Positions 18,574 through 26,415 of a stretch of 64,000 nucleotides of DNA are shown in pieces. Below the pieces are notes generated by a model. That model worked only from the letters and a program-made list of their open reading frames with translations. It did no database searches and was not told the origin of the DNA. Source of the stretch: UBA1351 sp965140555 (GTDB lineage: Bacteria; Bacillota; Clostridia; Lachnospirales; Vallitaleaceae); the NCBI GenBank assembly GCA_965140555.1, contig OZ223259.1, positions 496,001 through 560,000 of the forward strand, in the 5' to 3' direction. How positions within the stretch are numbered: the first letter of the stretch is position 1; every line of letters starts with the position of its first letter. The position numbers and the translations under genes are program-made.

Positions 18574-19311
18574 TCACTTTTCACCAGAGCTATTTGTTTT
18601 AACAAGATACTTCAGAGTACCTATATCTGTACCTACAAATCTTTTCATTTTTCCAGATTCTACTGCACTTAATATTTCATCTTTTAGTTCTTTCTGCCAA
18701 TCATGATTCCCTGGCGTAGAGAATTTCTTACCAATACTTCTTCCTACTGAATTATTATTCTTATCCATCGAAGTTTCAAGTGGTGGATTTGGAAAATCTG
18801 TCTCATGTGCATTAGCAAAATCCTCAGCCCAATCTTCATCAATACCATAGGTCATTAATGCATTCCAATATGAATGTCTAAAAGCATCAGCATTATCATT
18901 ATGATAACCTGTATCTGATTCATATAAATCTTCCGTCTTTTCATATGCTCTATTTCCATAAGATAATGTTAATAACCCATTCCATAAATTAGAATTAAAT
19001 AATGCTTTTTCATTAGTTCCTAATCTATCTTTCACAAGAGGTAAATCACTATAAGCCAAAGTTGATATTTGTAGGTATTTGTTAGCAATTTGGCCTTTTA
19101 GAAATTCATTGACTTCATCAATTGTAGTATATTGGTTATCCTTTTGGTAACTCTCCCCACGCTGCACAAAGTATTCAATATCATCAACTAATATTATTTC
19201 TGTATAATCTATTACCTCGGAATTATTTACATTTTTAGAAATCTCCTTTGCCGTGACTGGTGTAGATAAAATCAAACATGTAATTATAATTAGTGCTATT
19301 GTTTTCTTCAT
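18574..19311 (-). CDS. Secreted protein, DUF6973-like
   Basis: 245 residues with a Sec signal peptide (residues 1-21, ending TPVTA). The mature protein carries a helical core with DAFRHSYWNALM near 140 and FANAHE near 165. These are conserved His/Asn/Glu-rich motifs that I associate with the DUF6973 family of secreted or effector-like proteins; this assignment is from memory and moderate. The His and Glu residues could form an active or metal site. The start follows GAGGAGATTAT. The downstream gene encodes a membrane-anchored partner. Both sit in an AT-rich patch beside an IS relic and a recombinase relic, so they were probably acquired by transfer. Confidence 0.55.
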   Translation of the reverse strand: MKKTIALIIITCLILSTPVTAKEISKNVNNSEVIDYTEIILVDDIEYFVQRGESYQKDNQYTTIDEVNEFLKGQIANKYLQISTLAYSDLPLVKDRLGTNEKALFNSNLWNGLLTLSYGNRAYEKTEDLYESDTGYHNDNADAFRHSYWNALMTYGIDEDWAEDFANAHETDFPNPPLETSMDKNNNSVGRSIGKKFSTPGNHDWQKELKDEILSAVESGKMKRFVGTDIGTLKYLVKTNSSGEK

Positions 19312-19937
19312 ATAATCTCCTCTTCAATTTGTCAACAATTATTTAACTAGATAACCTTACATTCACTTATTTATGAAATACTTAAGAAATAATCCTCATT
19401 GCGCGACTAATATCAATTGTGTCTGTGTTAATGGAGATAATTGATTTCATCTTTAATGTACTTCATATTTGTTATCTTTACCATCACATCAAAAACTACC
19501 AAGATTAGTAATATATCTGATGCAATGATTTTTAAACCTGATATCACATTTTCGATTCTCACCTCTTTTCAAATATTTTCTTTTCCATTCACTTTAATTT
19601 ACCTGTCTTTAATATTGTATATCAAAATTGTTGTCCTAACGCATTTTTGTAATAAAAGCTTGTTATTAGGTAATAAACGTTCAAATTCATGTTTTTAATT
19701 CATTCAACACACAAATTTTCGATTAATGCTTAACATAACGATTATATATATTCATATACACTTTCAAGTTTCATTCATGATTTTACATATTTGAAGAAGC
19801 TTAAATAGATTAATGTTTTCCATTTACGAATGATTTTTCTTATATTCTGTCAAGCCTAACACACAAGTTTTTGAAGGCTTTGACTTTTTTATACGCCTCG
19901 AAACAGCGCTGTGAGTTCTGTATATCGTATTATTAAA
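19312..19937. other. AT-rich stretch without a supported gene
   Basis: Between the secreted protein and the IS1380 relic. One forward open frame (19441-19698) is hydrophobic but has no ribosome binding site, no recognisable family and very biased AT composition. I see no RNA gene. The promoter of the secreted protein should lie near its right-hand start. The rest is probably decayed transferred DNA. Confidence 0.4.
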
Positions 19938-20003
19938 CCTGAATTATTCATCCAGTTTTGTTTAACGGCGTTTGACGCCGCATAATTAATGCGTTTTTGA
20001 TTA

Positions 20004-20058
20004 CTTTTGCTATTGTTTTATCTTCACTTAATAAGTGAAGATAAAACAATAGCAAAAG
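20004..20058. repeat. 55-bp near-perfect palindrome inside the IS relic
   Basis: Arms of 27 bp (20004-20030 and 20032-20058) are perfectly complementary with a single A between them. It lies between the left inverted repeat and the transposase start. As RNA it would form a very stable hairpin upstream of the transposase; as DNA it could extrude a cruciform. It may block outside transcription into the element or mark a rearranged end. Confidence 0.9.
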
Positions 20059-20107
20059 AGTTCCAACTTTGTTAAGATTTAAGTGACCAAACAAAGGAGA
20101 AACTCTT

Positions 20108-20548
20108 CATATACCTAGTTTAAATGCACTTCAATTAGATAGCAATAGTAAAATCAAAATAGATTTCGACGAAGGCGACTTATCCTCCGATTTCGGGCTA
20201 CTTCTAATCAAAGAATTTGCCCACAAATTTGGGTTCCATAAACACGTCAAGGTTTGGATTCGCTTACACGGAAGCAAACACAAAGTAGTCAATGCCAACC
20301 GACTACAACTACATGTGTTAACGTTAACTCTATTTAATTATTTCAGACGATTGGTTTTACCGAAGAGCATGAAAAAGATGCAGACTGACACCATTCGTTT
20401 ATAGCTACTCAAAATTGCATCAAAAATTCTAAAAGTGACATCTGAAGGATTAGTCTGCCCTTTTATAAGGAAATCAAGTACAATTGTGAACGAAAGCTTT
20501 CGAAAAAGATACCAATATATGATTTTAAGATTGCTCATAGCTAGATGA
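20108..20548 (+). pseudogene. IS1380-family transposase remnant
   Basis: In a single frame the sequence first reads a typical IS1380 transposase N-terminus (phrases DFDEGDLSSDFGLLLIKEF and FGFHKHVK). It then jumps near nt 20310 to a typical C-terminus (LFNYFRRLVLP, MKKMQTDTIRL, LLKIASKIL). An in-frame TAG at 20402-20404 interrupts the C-terminal part. The first codon position reads CTT rather than ATG after the AAAGGAG site. The whole DDE catalytic domain, roughly 300 residues, is missing. The frame spans 147 codons including both stops. Confidence 0.7.
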
Positions 20549-20711
20549 ATAATTCAGGCTAATTTATTATATATCAATGATTTATAATAGTAAAAATAAT
20601 ATAGATTAATTTCTTTACACCTAACTTTCATGTTTAATTAGTCAAGTCCATATTTATGTGTAAATTTCCTCGGGTTACTTTATCAAGTATATCTCTTGAG
20701 AAGTATGTTTG

Positions 20712-20831
20712 ACAACGTTCCCAAAACTTACCTTTTCGGAGATTAAAACGATTTACAGTTATATCTACGATAACAACGAAAAGACTGAACGTAAGCGAAT
20801 TAACCCTGAAACTTTAAACTCAATGAATGAC
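20712..20831 (+). pseudogene. Degraded tyrosine-recombinase tail (second copy)
   Basis: Reads FSEIKTIYSYIYDNNEKTERKRINPETLN, matching in its middle the tail found at 325-452. The GH box and the catalytic residues are gone. A forward frame continues to 21059 but then crosses two strong hairpins, so it is not a real gene. It lies about 260 bp from the 3' end of the second tRNA-Gly, the usual site of integrase genes. Confidence 0.35.
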
Positions 20832-20858
20832 TCAAGGGGACTCATAGAAGAACGGGAC

Positions 20859-20982
20859 ACTACCCACTTTCCAAAAGCGAAAGTGGGTAGTCGCGAGGGT
20901 CAGCGTATGCCGACTTGCAACTATCGTTGCCACCATCAAATAAAGGACAGTCACAGATGTGCAAGCCCATCTATGACTGTCC
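20859..20982. terminator. Two strong hairpins, terminator-like
   Basis: The first has a perfect 13-bp stem (ACTACCCACTTTC arms, 20859-20871 and 20879-20891). The second has a 9-bp stem extended by 5 bp after a mismatch (GGACAGTCA arms, 20945-20982) and is followed on the plus strand by a TCTATTTT tract. They could end transcription from the recombinase remnant or be left from the same element. Confidence 0.5.
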
Positions 20983-21079
20983 TCTATTTTCTGGCCTCCT
21001 CGCTCTTGGGATTAAGCATGGCCTCGTTTTTTACGCGTAAAGAAACCCCAAAACCCTAGTATGTCTAGAATCTTGGAGC

Positions 21080-21163
21080 TTCTATAAAGAGCGCGAGACG
21101 GGATTCGAACCCGCGACCCTCGCCTTGGCAAGGCGATGCTCTACCACTGAGCCACTCACGCAT
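21080..21163. repeat. 84-bp direct repeat (right copy) containing a whole tRNA-Gly
   Basis: Identical to 1767-1850. See that entry. Confidence 0.8.
21090..21161 (-). tRNA. tRNA-Gly (anticodon GCC), second copy
   Basis: Identical over all 72 bases to the tRNA at 1777-1848, with the same anticodon GCC, arms and missing CCA. Unlike the first copy, no clear terminator follows it. Confidence 0.95.
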
Positions 21164-21263
21164 ATTTGATTGTTCTGTTGTCGTTATCAGCATTTGTTCT
21201 TATCGCTTCCGACTTGAACGATTATAGCATAACTTCCCTTACCTTTGCAATACTTTTTTTCAA

Positions 21264-21306
21264 AAAAGACAGAAAAACTTCAAAAAAATGAGTTTTTCTG
21301 TCTTTT
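21264..21306 (-). terminator. Intrinsic terminator after the MBL-fold gene
   Basis: A perfect 16-bp stem (AAAAGACAGAAAAACT and complement) with an 11-nt loop and T-rich flanks on both strands. It starts 15 bases after the stop at 21321. It may work in both directions. Confidence 0.85.
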
Positions 21307-21320
21307 GGCTTCTTTTATGT

Positions 21321-21968
21321 TTAGATATGCTCGCTAAAAAATGCATCCAGTTTTGCGGAACGCTCAATGGGTTTTCCATGAGAAGGTATGAGCCACTCAT
21401 AGTCCATGGCACTTAATAACTTCATACTTCTCTTCCAAACCTCCATATCAGCCACCATGCCATCCCTAATCGTTGTTAACTTACCACCTTCATGACGAAA
21501 CATGTCGCCGATAAAAACAAATGTACCAAACTGAAAGAGGGTATGTCCTGGGGTATGCCCCGGAGCATGGATGGGTTTTAACTGACCAATCATGGCATCT
21601 TCCTCATAGGTAAAATCCACAACAGGAAGAACAGGGCGTTTTATCTTGGCAATCCACTTTTTAAGTCCGGGTCTTGGAATATCTTCATTAATATATGGGA
21701 TATCTTCCTTCGGTGCATACAAATCCGCACCGGTAAGTGTTTTTAACGCCTTGGCGTTACCTATATGATCCACATCATGATGGGTTAGTAATATTTTGCG
21801 TATGGCTTCAGGATGATTCACCACCTGATAGATTTCCTTTCGGATACCATCTTCTGTGCCTTTGATTCCTGTATCAATCATATACCATTCATCTTCGTCC
21901 ATCTTGACAAAAAACACATTTCCCACCGTTGCTGTCTCACATTGATATATGTCTTGTGTTATAAACAT
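21321..21968 (-). CDS. MBL-fold metallohydrolase
   Basis: 215 residues with the metallo-beta-lactamase fold. The metal motif is LLTHHDVDHIGN near residue 60. The second ligand position is Asp instead of the His in HxHxDH, a variant common in small MBL hydrolases. Other ligands are in HAPGHTPGHT near 135, FIGDMFRHEG near 153 and the final IPSHGKPI near 196. The family includes glyoxalase II, lactonases and many unassigned hydrolases; the substrate is unknown. It lies 81 bp downstream of the ABC exporter on the same strand and has its own strong terminator. Confidence 0.8.
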   Translation of the reverse strand: MFITQDIYQCETATVGNVFFVKMDEDEWYMIDTGIKGTEDGIRKEIYQVVNHPEAIRKILLTHHDVDHIGNAKALKTLTGADLYAPKEDIPYINEDIPRPGLKKWIAKIKRPVLPVVDFTYEEDAMIGQLKPIHAPGHTPGHTLFQFGTFVFIGDMFRHEGGKLTTIRDGMVADMEVWKRSMKLLSAMDYEWLIPSHGKPIERSAKLDAFFSEHI

Positions 21969-22049
21969 CCCAATTCACTATCCTTTCTGGTCTTTCTGGG
22001 GTACTCATATTCCTTTATTCTATACCGTCTTCTCTCACGTCTCATTTGC

Positions 22050-23837
22050 TTATACCAACAACTTATCCGGAATATACCCTTTAAACTGTGCCTTGTAGAG
22101 ATTTGCGTAGATACCGCCTTCTTCCAACAAAACTTCATGACGGCCTTGTTCAACAATACCCTCTTCATTAATAACTACAATTTCATGGGCATTTTTGATT
22201 GTTGATAAACGATGGGCAATGACAAGGGAAGTACGTCCTTTAGATAACTGCTCCAATGCCTGTTGAATCAAAATCTCGGTCTCGTTATCGAGAGCTGAAG
22301 TTGCTTCATCTAGAATAAGAATAGCAGGGTCTTTTAAGAATACACGGGCAATACTGATCCGTTGTTTTTGTCCACCGGATAATCGAATACCACGTTCACC
22401 GATGTTCGTATCATAGCCTCCCGGTAGACTCATAATGAAATCATGAATCTGGGCATTTTTTGCCGCTTCTATTATATCGCCTTCCGTAGCATCTCTTCGT
22501 CCGTATTGGATATTCTCTCGAATCGTTCCTGCAAAAAGAAATACATCCTGACTGACAAGACCGATATGACCACGTAAGTCGGACATTTTGATGTCTCGAA
22601 TGTCTTTACCATCAAGACGGATTGAACCGCCTGTCACTTCATAAAAACGTGGAATCAGATGACATAGAGTGGTTTTACCACCACCGGAAGGTCCGACAAG
22701 AGCCAGTGTCTTGCCTACAGGGACTTTGAGACTGATATGATCAAGGACCTTTTCGTCATCATCATAACCAAAGCTTACTTGGTCGAATTCAATAGCACCT
22801 TTAACATTCTTTAATGTCACTGCATTTTTACGATCTTTAATATCCGGTTCCTCATCAATGATTTCAAGGAATCGCTCAAAGCCTGTCATTCCTGCTTCAT
22901 ACTGTTGTACGAATTGGGTCAATCGGCGAACTGGCACTAAGAAGTTATTCACATATAAGATAAATGCCGTTAAATCGCCATAGCCCATCTCACCACGGTA
23001 GATAAAAAATCCACCAACACCTAGAACAATGACATTCAAAATATTGGTCATAAAACTCATACCGCTCATAAAGACAGCCATATTTCGATAGGCTTCATCC
23101 TTAGAACTTCTAAAAATCAAGTTTCCTGAATCAAATTTTTCAATTTCATAGTCTTCATTTGTAAAGGCTTTGGATACGCGAATACCGCTTATACTGCTTT
23201 CAAGGTCCGCATTCACACCGGCTATTTTTTGCTTTACTTCCTTAAAACTTGCACTCATCTTCCCTCGACGTTTGATGGCAAACCAGATAAGAAGAGGAAC
23301 AAAGATATACACCGATAAAGCTAAACGCCATTCGATGAAGAGTAATAGAATAAATGAACCGGCTAACATAATCGTTGATAAAAACAAATCTTCCGGTCCA
23401 TGATGGGCCAATTCGGTCATTTCATTCAAGTCATTCATCATACGCGACATAATATGACCTGTTCGTGTTTTATCGTAGAACTTGAAGGATAATTTTTGTA
23501 GATGTCCGAAAAGTTCTTTACGCATCTCATATTCCATACGTATACCTAACATATGTCCGTAAAAATCTACGATAAATTGTAAGCCTGTTCGAAAAATGTA
23601 CAAGCCCACTAAGGCAATAATAAAGACCAGATAAGGTCTGAATTCACCTGTACCACTACCTATTGACGGGAGAAAACCATTGATTGCTTGACGTGTTAAC
23701 ATCGGAAAGGCTAGATCAATACCTGCTATCAGCAAGGCACATACCATGTCCAATATGAATAAACCCATATGGGGTTTATAGTAAGTTGCAAATCGCTTTA
23801 AATTTGAGGATTCACGCGATGTATGCTGTTTTTCCAC
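22050..23837 (-). CDS. ABC exporter, permease and ATPase in one chain
   Basis: 595 residues. Six membrane segments (about 25-310) of the ABC exporter type are followed by an ATPase domain. The ATPase has Walker A GPSGGGKTTLC near 380, Q-loop LVSQDVFLFAG near 423, signature LSGGQKQRIS near 483, Walker B ILILDEATSALD near 503 and H-switch IAHRLSTI near 536. This is the homodimeric lipid/multidrug exporter class (BmrA, MsbA, YfiB/C). The start was set at the GTG at 23837, which follows AAAGGAGG by 10 bases; an ATG 27 bases upstream has no site. No partner half-transporter is adjacent, so it probably works as a homodimer. The exported substrate is not evident. Confidence 0.85.
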   Translation of the reverse strand: MEKQHTSRESSNLKRFATYYKPHMGLFILDMVCALLIAGIDLAFPMLTRQAINGFLPSIGSGTGEFRPYLVFIIALVGLYIFRTGLQFIVDFYGHMLGIRMEYEMRKELFGHLQKLSFKFYDKTRTGHIMSRMMNDLNEMTELAHHGPEDLFLSTIMLAGSFILLLFIEWRLALSVYIFVPLLIWFAIKRRGKMSASFKEVKQKIAGVNADLESSISGIRVSKAFTNEDYEIEKFDSGNLIFRSSKDEAYRNMAVFMSGMSFMTNILNVIVLGVGGFFIYRGEMGYGDLTAFILYVNNFLVPVRRLTQFVQQYEAGMTGFERFLEIIDEEPDIKDRKNAVTLKNVKGAIEFDQVSFGYDDDEKVLDHISLKVPVGKTLALVGPSGGGKTTLCHLIPRFYEVTGGSIRLDGKDIRDIKMSDLRGHIGLVSQDVFLFAGTIRENIQYGRRDATEGDIIEAAKNAQIHDFIMSLPGGYDTNIGERGIRLSGGQKQRISIARVFLKDPAILILDEATSALDNETEILIQQALEQLSKGRTSLVIAHRLSTIKNAHEIVVINEEGIVEQGRHEVLLEEGGIYANLYKAQFKGYIPDKLLV

Positions 23838-23959
23838 GATGAAAAACCCTCCTTTATAGATCATCAGATACCGTTTGCTTCTGAATACCGCAACAGAAGT
23901 TTTTGACTATCAAATTCTAGCACATGTGTTCGTATATGTCTACCTGCATTGAATGTTTA

Positions 23960-23988
23960 TTGCAATATGATAGCCTCTGCTCTATAAT
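23960..23988 (+). promoter_or_regulatory. Sigma-A promoter of the NagZ-like gene
   Basis: TTGCAA at 23960-23965 and TATAAT at 23983-23988 with a 17-bp spacer. It points to the gene at 24109. Confidence 0.75.
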
Positions 23989-24043
23989 AAAGAGACTTAG
24001 AACCACGTTGTTATATAGAAGACAACAATTAAACCTTGCCCGC

Positions 24044-24079
24044 AAACGTGTACTAATCGTTTCATATATACACGTTTTT
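24044..24079 (+). promoter_or_regulatory. Terminator-like hairpin in the leader of the NagZ-like gene
   Basis: A 9-bp stem (AAACGTGTA / TACACGTTT) followed by a short T run, lying between the promoter and the start codon. An earlier segment, CACGTTG at 24004-24010, can pair with CAAACGTG in the left arm. Two exclusive folds are therefore possible. It may be a leader attenuator, but the T run is short and no known riboswitch class was recognised. Confidence 0.4.
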
Positions 24080-24108
24080 GTATACGAGGGCTATATAATG
24101 GAGGCTAT

Positions 24109-25374
24109 ATGTTAAGTAGAAAATTATTCTGTGTTACCTTGTCTATACTGTTCATTATCAGTGGATGTACCTTATATCCGGTTGTAGAACCGGCAACACA
24201 TCATGACAAGCAGGCAAAAGATCCCACCGACTTCGGTGCATCGGGTGAGGAGAACAACGACGACACGTCAACTGAAACAAGCGATACCACCCCGATTATT
24301 CCGGATGAAACACCTCTGCCGGAAACCCATGACTCGGTGAATTCAATGATGGACTCGATGACAACTGAAGAGAAGGTTGCTCAACTTTTCGTTTTAGACT
24401 TTTATACTATGACGAATGACTATACGACTCAGAATTATACAGAAACCATGGACACCTTCCTATCCACTTATCCTATTGGTGGCGTCATCTACTTTGGCGA
24501 TAATATTCAAACGAGGGATGCCGTCATTGCACTGAACGATGCCCTTAACCGAAAACTTGCGATTCCTCCTTTTATTAGTGTTGATGAAGAAGGTGGGCTC
24601 GTTGCCCGTCTTGGTAAAAAAGATATCGGTGTGACACATCTTGATAACGCTACTACCCTTCAAGAAACCATGACCCTAGATGAGCTTACAGCTGCCGCAA
24701 CCAGCCTAGGTGAACAAATGGCTGAACTTGGCTTCAATATGGATTATGCACCGGTTCTTGATGTAAATACCAATCCTGACAATCCGGTAATCGGCACACG
24801 GGCATTCAGTAGTGATCCACAGGTTGCTGCCGATTATGCTACAGCCTTTATGACTGGGCTTATGAACGCCGGAATTATTCCTGTCGGCAAACACTTCCCG
24901 GGACATGGTGACACCAGTACAGATAGTCATCTAGGCCTTGCTTCTATTGACAAAACCCTCGAGGAACTGCAAGCTGTTGAATGGGTCCCTTTTAAGGAAG
25001 CCATTAACAAAGACATTCCTGCTCTTATGATGGGGCATATTAATGTGCCTAATGTCACAGGTGATGATGTAACCGCCTCCATGTCACAGGCGATGATTAC
25101 GACTTATTTACGGGAAACACTTGGATTTGACGGCTTAGTCATAACAGACTCACTCCGTATGCAAGCCATTACCGACTATTATACGCCTGAGGAGGTCGGT
25201 GTCATGCTCCTAAAAGCCGGAGGCGATTTAATTCTTATGCCGGAAGACTTTAAAGCCACCTATCAAGGGATTCTTGACGCCCTTGACAATGGTACATTGA
25301 CCATGGAACGCTTAGACCAATCCGTTCGTCGTGTATTGGAAACCAAAAAAAATAATAATATTTTGAATTTTTAA
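24109..25374 (+). CDS. nagZ: Beta-N-acetylhexosaminidase, NagZ-like, GH3 lipoprotein
   Basis: 421 residues. The signal peptide ends in the lipobox ISGC (Cys about 20), so the enzyme is anchored outside the membrane. A Thr/Asp/Glu-rich linker (about 35-75) leads to the GH3 barrel (about 80-415). The NagZ signature HFPGHGDTSTDSHLGL lies near residue 265; its Asp-His pair is the acid/base of the NagZ group. The nucleophile Asp is in VITDSLRMQAI near 347. In Gram-positive bacteria these enzymes cut GlcNAc from muropeptides during cell-wall turnover. No C-terminal GH3 sandwich domain is present, as in other single-domain NagZ. The start follows TGGAGG. Confidence 0.85.
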   Translation: MLSRKLFCVTLSILFIISGCTLYPVVEPATHHDKQAKDPTDFGASGEENNDDTSTETSDTTPIIPDETPLPETHDSVNSMMDSMTTEEKVAQLFVLDFYTMTNDYTTQNYTETMDTFLSTYPIGGVIYFGDNIQTRDAVIALNDALNRKLAIPPFISVDEEGGLVARLGKKDIGVTHLDNATTLQETMTLDELTAAATSLGEQMAELGFNMDYAPVLDVNTNPDNPVIGTRAFSSDPQVAADYATAFMTGLMNAGIIPVGKHFPGHGDTSTDSHLGLASIDKTLEELQAVEWVPFKEAINKDIPALMMGHINVPNVTGDDVTASMSQAMITTYLRETLGFDGLVITDSLRMQAITDYYTPEEVGVMLLKAGGDLILMPEDFKATYQGILDALDNGTLTMERLDQSVRRVLETKKNNNILNF

Positions 25375-25404
25375 TTGACAAACTTGTCCATATTATGGTA
25401 TTAT
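25375..25404 (+). promoter_or_regulatory. Promoter of tRNA-Leu
   Basis: TTGACA at 25375-25380 and TATTAT at 25399-25404 with an 18-bp spacer. It directly follows the stop of the NagZ-like gene. A short stem-loop (CGCAGGT / ACCTGCG, 25411-25429) lies between promoter and tRNA, probably a processing or insulating structure. Confidence 0.75.
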
Positions 25405-25433
25405 ATTTTTCGCAGGTGAGAAACCTGCGACAC

Positions 25434-25517
25434 GCAGTTGTGGCGGAATTGGTATACGCGCAAGACTAAGGATCTTGTGGGCTTAGGCCCGTGGGGGTTC
25501 GAGTCCCCCCAACTGCA
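25434..25517 (+). tRNA. tRNA-Leu (anticodon AAG)
   Basis: An 84-nt type II tRNA. The acceptor arms GCAGTTG/CAACTGC pair fully. The anticodon stem CAAGA/TCTTG encloses the loop CTAAGGA, which gives anticodon AAG. A long variable arm has GGGC/GCCC, and the T-arm has GGTTCGAGTCC. The discriminator is A, as expected for Leu, and CCA is not encoded. A34 would normally be deaminated to inosine to read CUU, CUC and CUA codons. That is uncommon in bacteria, where inosine is mostly limited to tRNA-Arg. Confidence 0.9.
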
Positions 25518-25530
25518 CGCCGTATTCAAA

Positions 25531-25562
25531 GGCTTTACCGACATTCGGTAAAGCCTTTTTGT
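25531..25562 (+). terminator. Intrinsic terminator of tRNA-Leu
   Basis: A 9-bp stem GGCTTTACC / GGTAAAGCC with a 6-7 nt loop, followed by TTTTT. It begins 14 bases after the tRNA. Confidence 0.85.
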
Positions 25563-25707
25563 TTTGAAAAATTTGATTTGACAACCATTTTGACAGCCAC
25601 TAAAATTTAATTTAATATTATTTTTCTTACTTTGCTAAAACAAAAAAGGACTTGACATGCATCAAATCCTCTTCACCTTCGCATTTTTCAATTATACTTG
25701 CAACGTC

Positions 25708-26145
25708 TTATACATAGTACGGATTTGGTTTAAATAATATCAATATTAAATCTACCAATACCCCTATGCCCAATAATCCTCCAGTGAATATATATAGAAT
25801 TCCTGTTCCGATTTTGCCTTCGTAGAATCTATGTATGCCCCAGAATCCAACAAAAAGACATAAAAGAAAACTTATCCACTTATTTTTCTCACGCATACCA
25901 TTATGATAAACATTGTTGTTATTGTTAGTATGGTTGGTATTATTGTTGCTGTTTTCATTGTTGATAATTATATTGGGTTGACCTGAATAGGATTGTCGTA
26001 GCTCTTCTACTTGTTTACCACAATAGATACATACAACGACATCTCTGTCAATCTGAGCGCCACAATGTTTGCAGTATTTTCTCCCTGACATATCGGCTTG
26101 TTGCGGCCCGCCGACGTTATTATTTACTATATCCCTATCGTCCAT
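25708..26145 (-). CDS. TM2-domain protein with N-terminal zinc ribbon
   Basis: 145 residues. A zinc ribbon (CKHCG ... CIYCGK, about residues 25-45) is followed by an Asn-rich linker (about 55-80). Two membrane segments form a TM2 domain (about 88-135) with the hallmark KNKWISFLLCLFVGFWGIHRFYEGK. TM2 proteins are small membrane proteins of unknown role, common in Firmicutes. The start was set at the ATG at 26145 because AAAGGAG lies just before it; an ATG 18 bases upstream has no site. It stands alone. Confidence 0.85.
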   Translation of the reverse strand: MDDRDIVNNNVGGPQQADMSGRKYCKHCGAQIDRDVVVCIYCGKQVEELRQSYSGQPNIIINNENSNNNTNHTNNNNNVYHNGMREKNKWISFLLCLFVGFWGIHRFYEGKIGTGILYIFTGGLLGIGVLVDLILILFKPNPYYV

Positions 26146-26415
26146 TTTTTCTCCTTTTCTCATGTTTGATAGTTATATTTTAACCCGAATCTCAACAATT
26201 CGCAACAGGAAAAGTACCGTTGGCATGGTTTCCTGGTAAAAATTTTGTAAGAGACGGGACCATGCGCTATGTGTCTTTTATATGTTTTTCATCCACACAG
26301 CCCCATAATTCCTATCAAATATCTAATGTTCGACCTATATATACCCATAACAATCTATGATATACTTGCACTACAGTATATATATCTTATGGAGACCGAA
26401 GATAGGAGGTTTGCC

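Larger units (their letters stand above)
19938..20558 (+). mobile_element. IS1380-family element relic (internally deleted)
   Basis: Bounded by perfect 15-bp inverted repeats: CCTGAATTATTCATC at 19938-19952 and its complement at 20544-20558. Between them lies a transposase with IS1380-type N- and C-terminal ends but without the catalytic middle. At 621 bp it is about a third of the usual 1.6-1.9 kb. No clear target-site duplication was seen. It cannot move on its own but could in principle be mobilised in trans. Confidence 0.75.

Noticed and set aside
19441..19698. Forward hydrophobic open frame of 85 codons
   Set aside because: No ribosome binding site, no family, and composition explained by AT-rich DNA.
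20338..20538. Minus-strand open frame within the IS relic
   Set aside because: The opposite strand carries the recognisable transposase C-terminus in a continuous frame, so this is a shadow.
20709..21059. Forward open frame of 116 codons next to the second tRNA-Gly
   Set aside because: Only its first 40 codons resemble the recombinase tail. The rest crosses two strong hairpins and has no coding character or ribosome binding site, so it is listed as a relic.
1977..21080. Calling the whole 19-kb block between the tRNA-Gly copies a genomic island
   Set aside because: Most genes in it have the same base composition and signals as the rest of the window. Only the ends look foreign, so the idea is kept as a hypothesis only.
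21959..22168. Minus-strand open frame of 69 codons between the MBL and ABC exporter genes
   Set aside because: It lies mostly inside the C-terminal codons of the ABC exporter in another frame and has an Arg/Lys-rich, low-complexity product.
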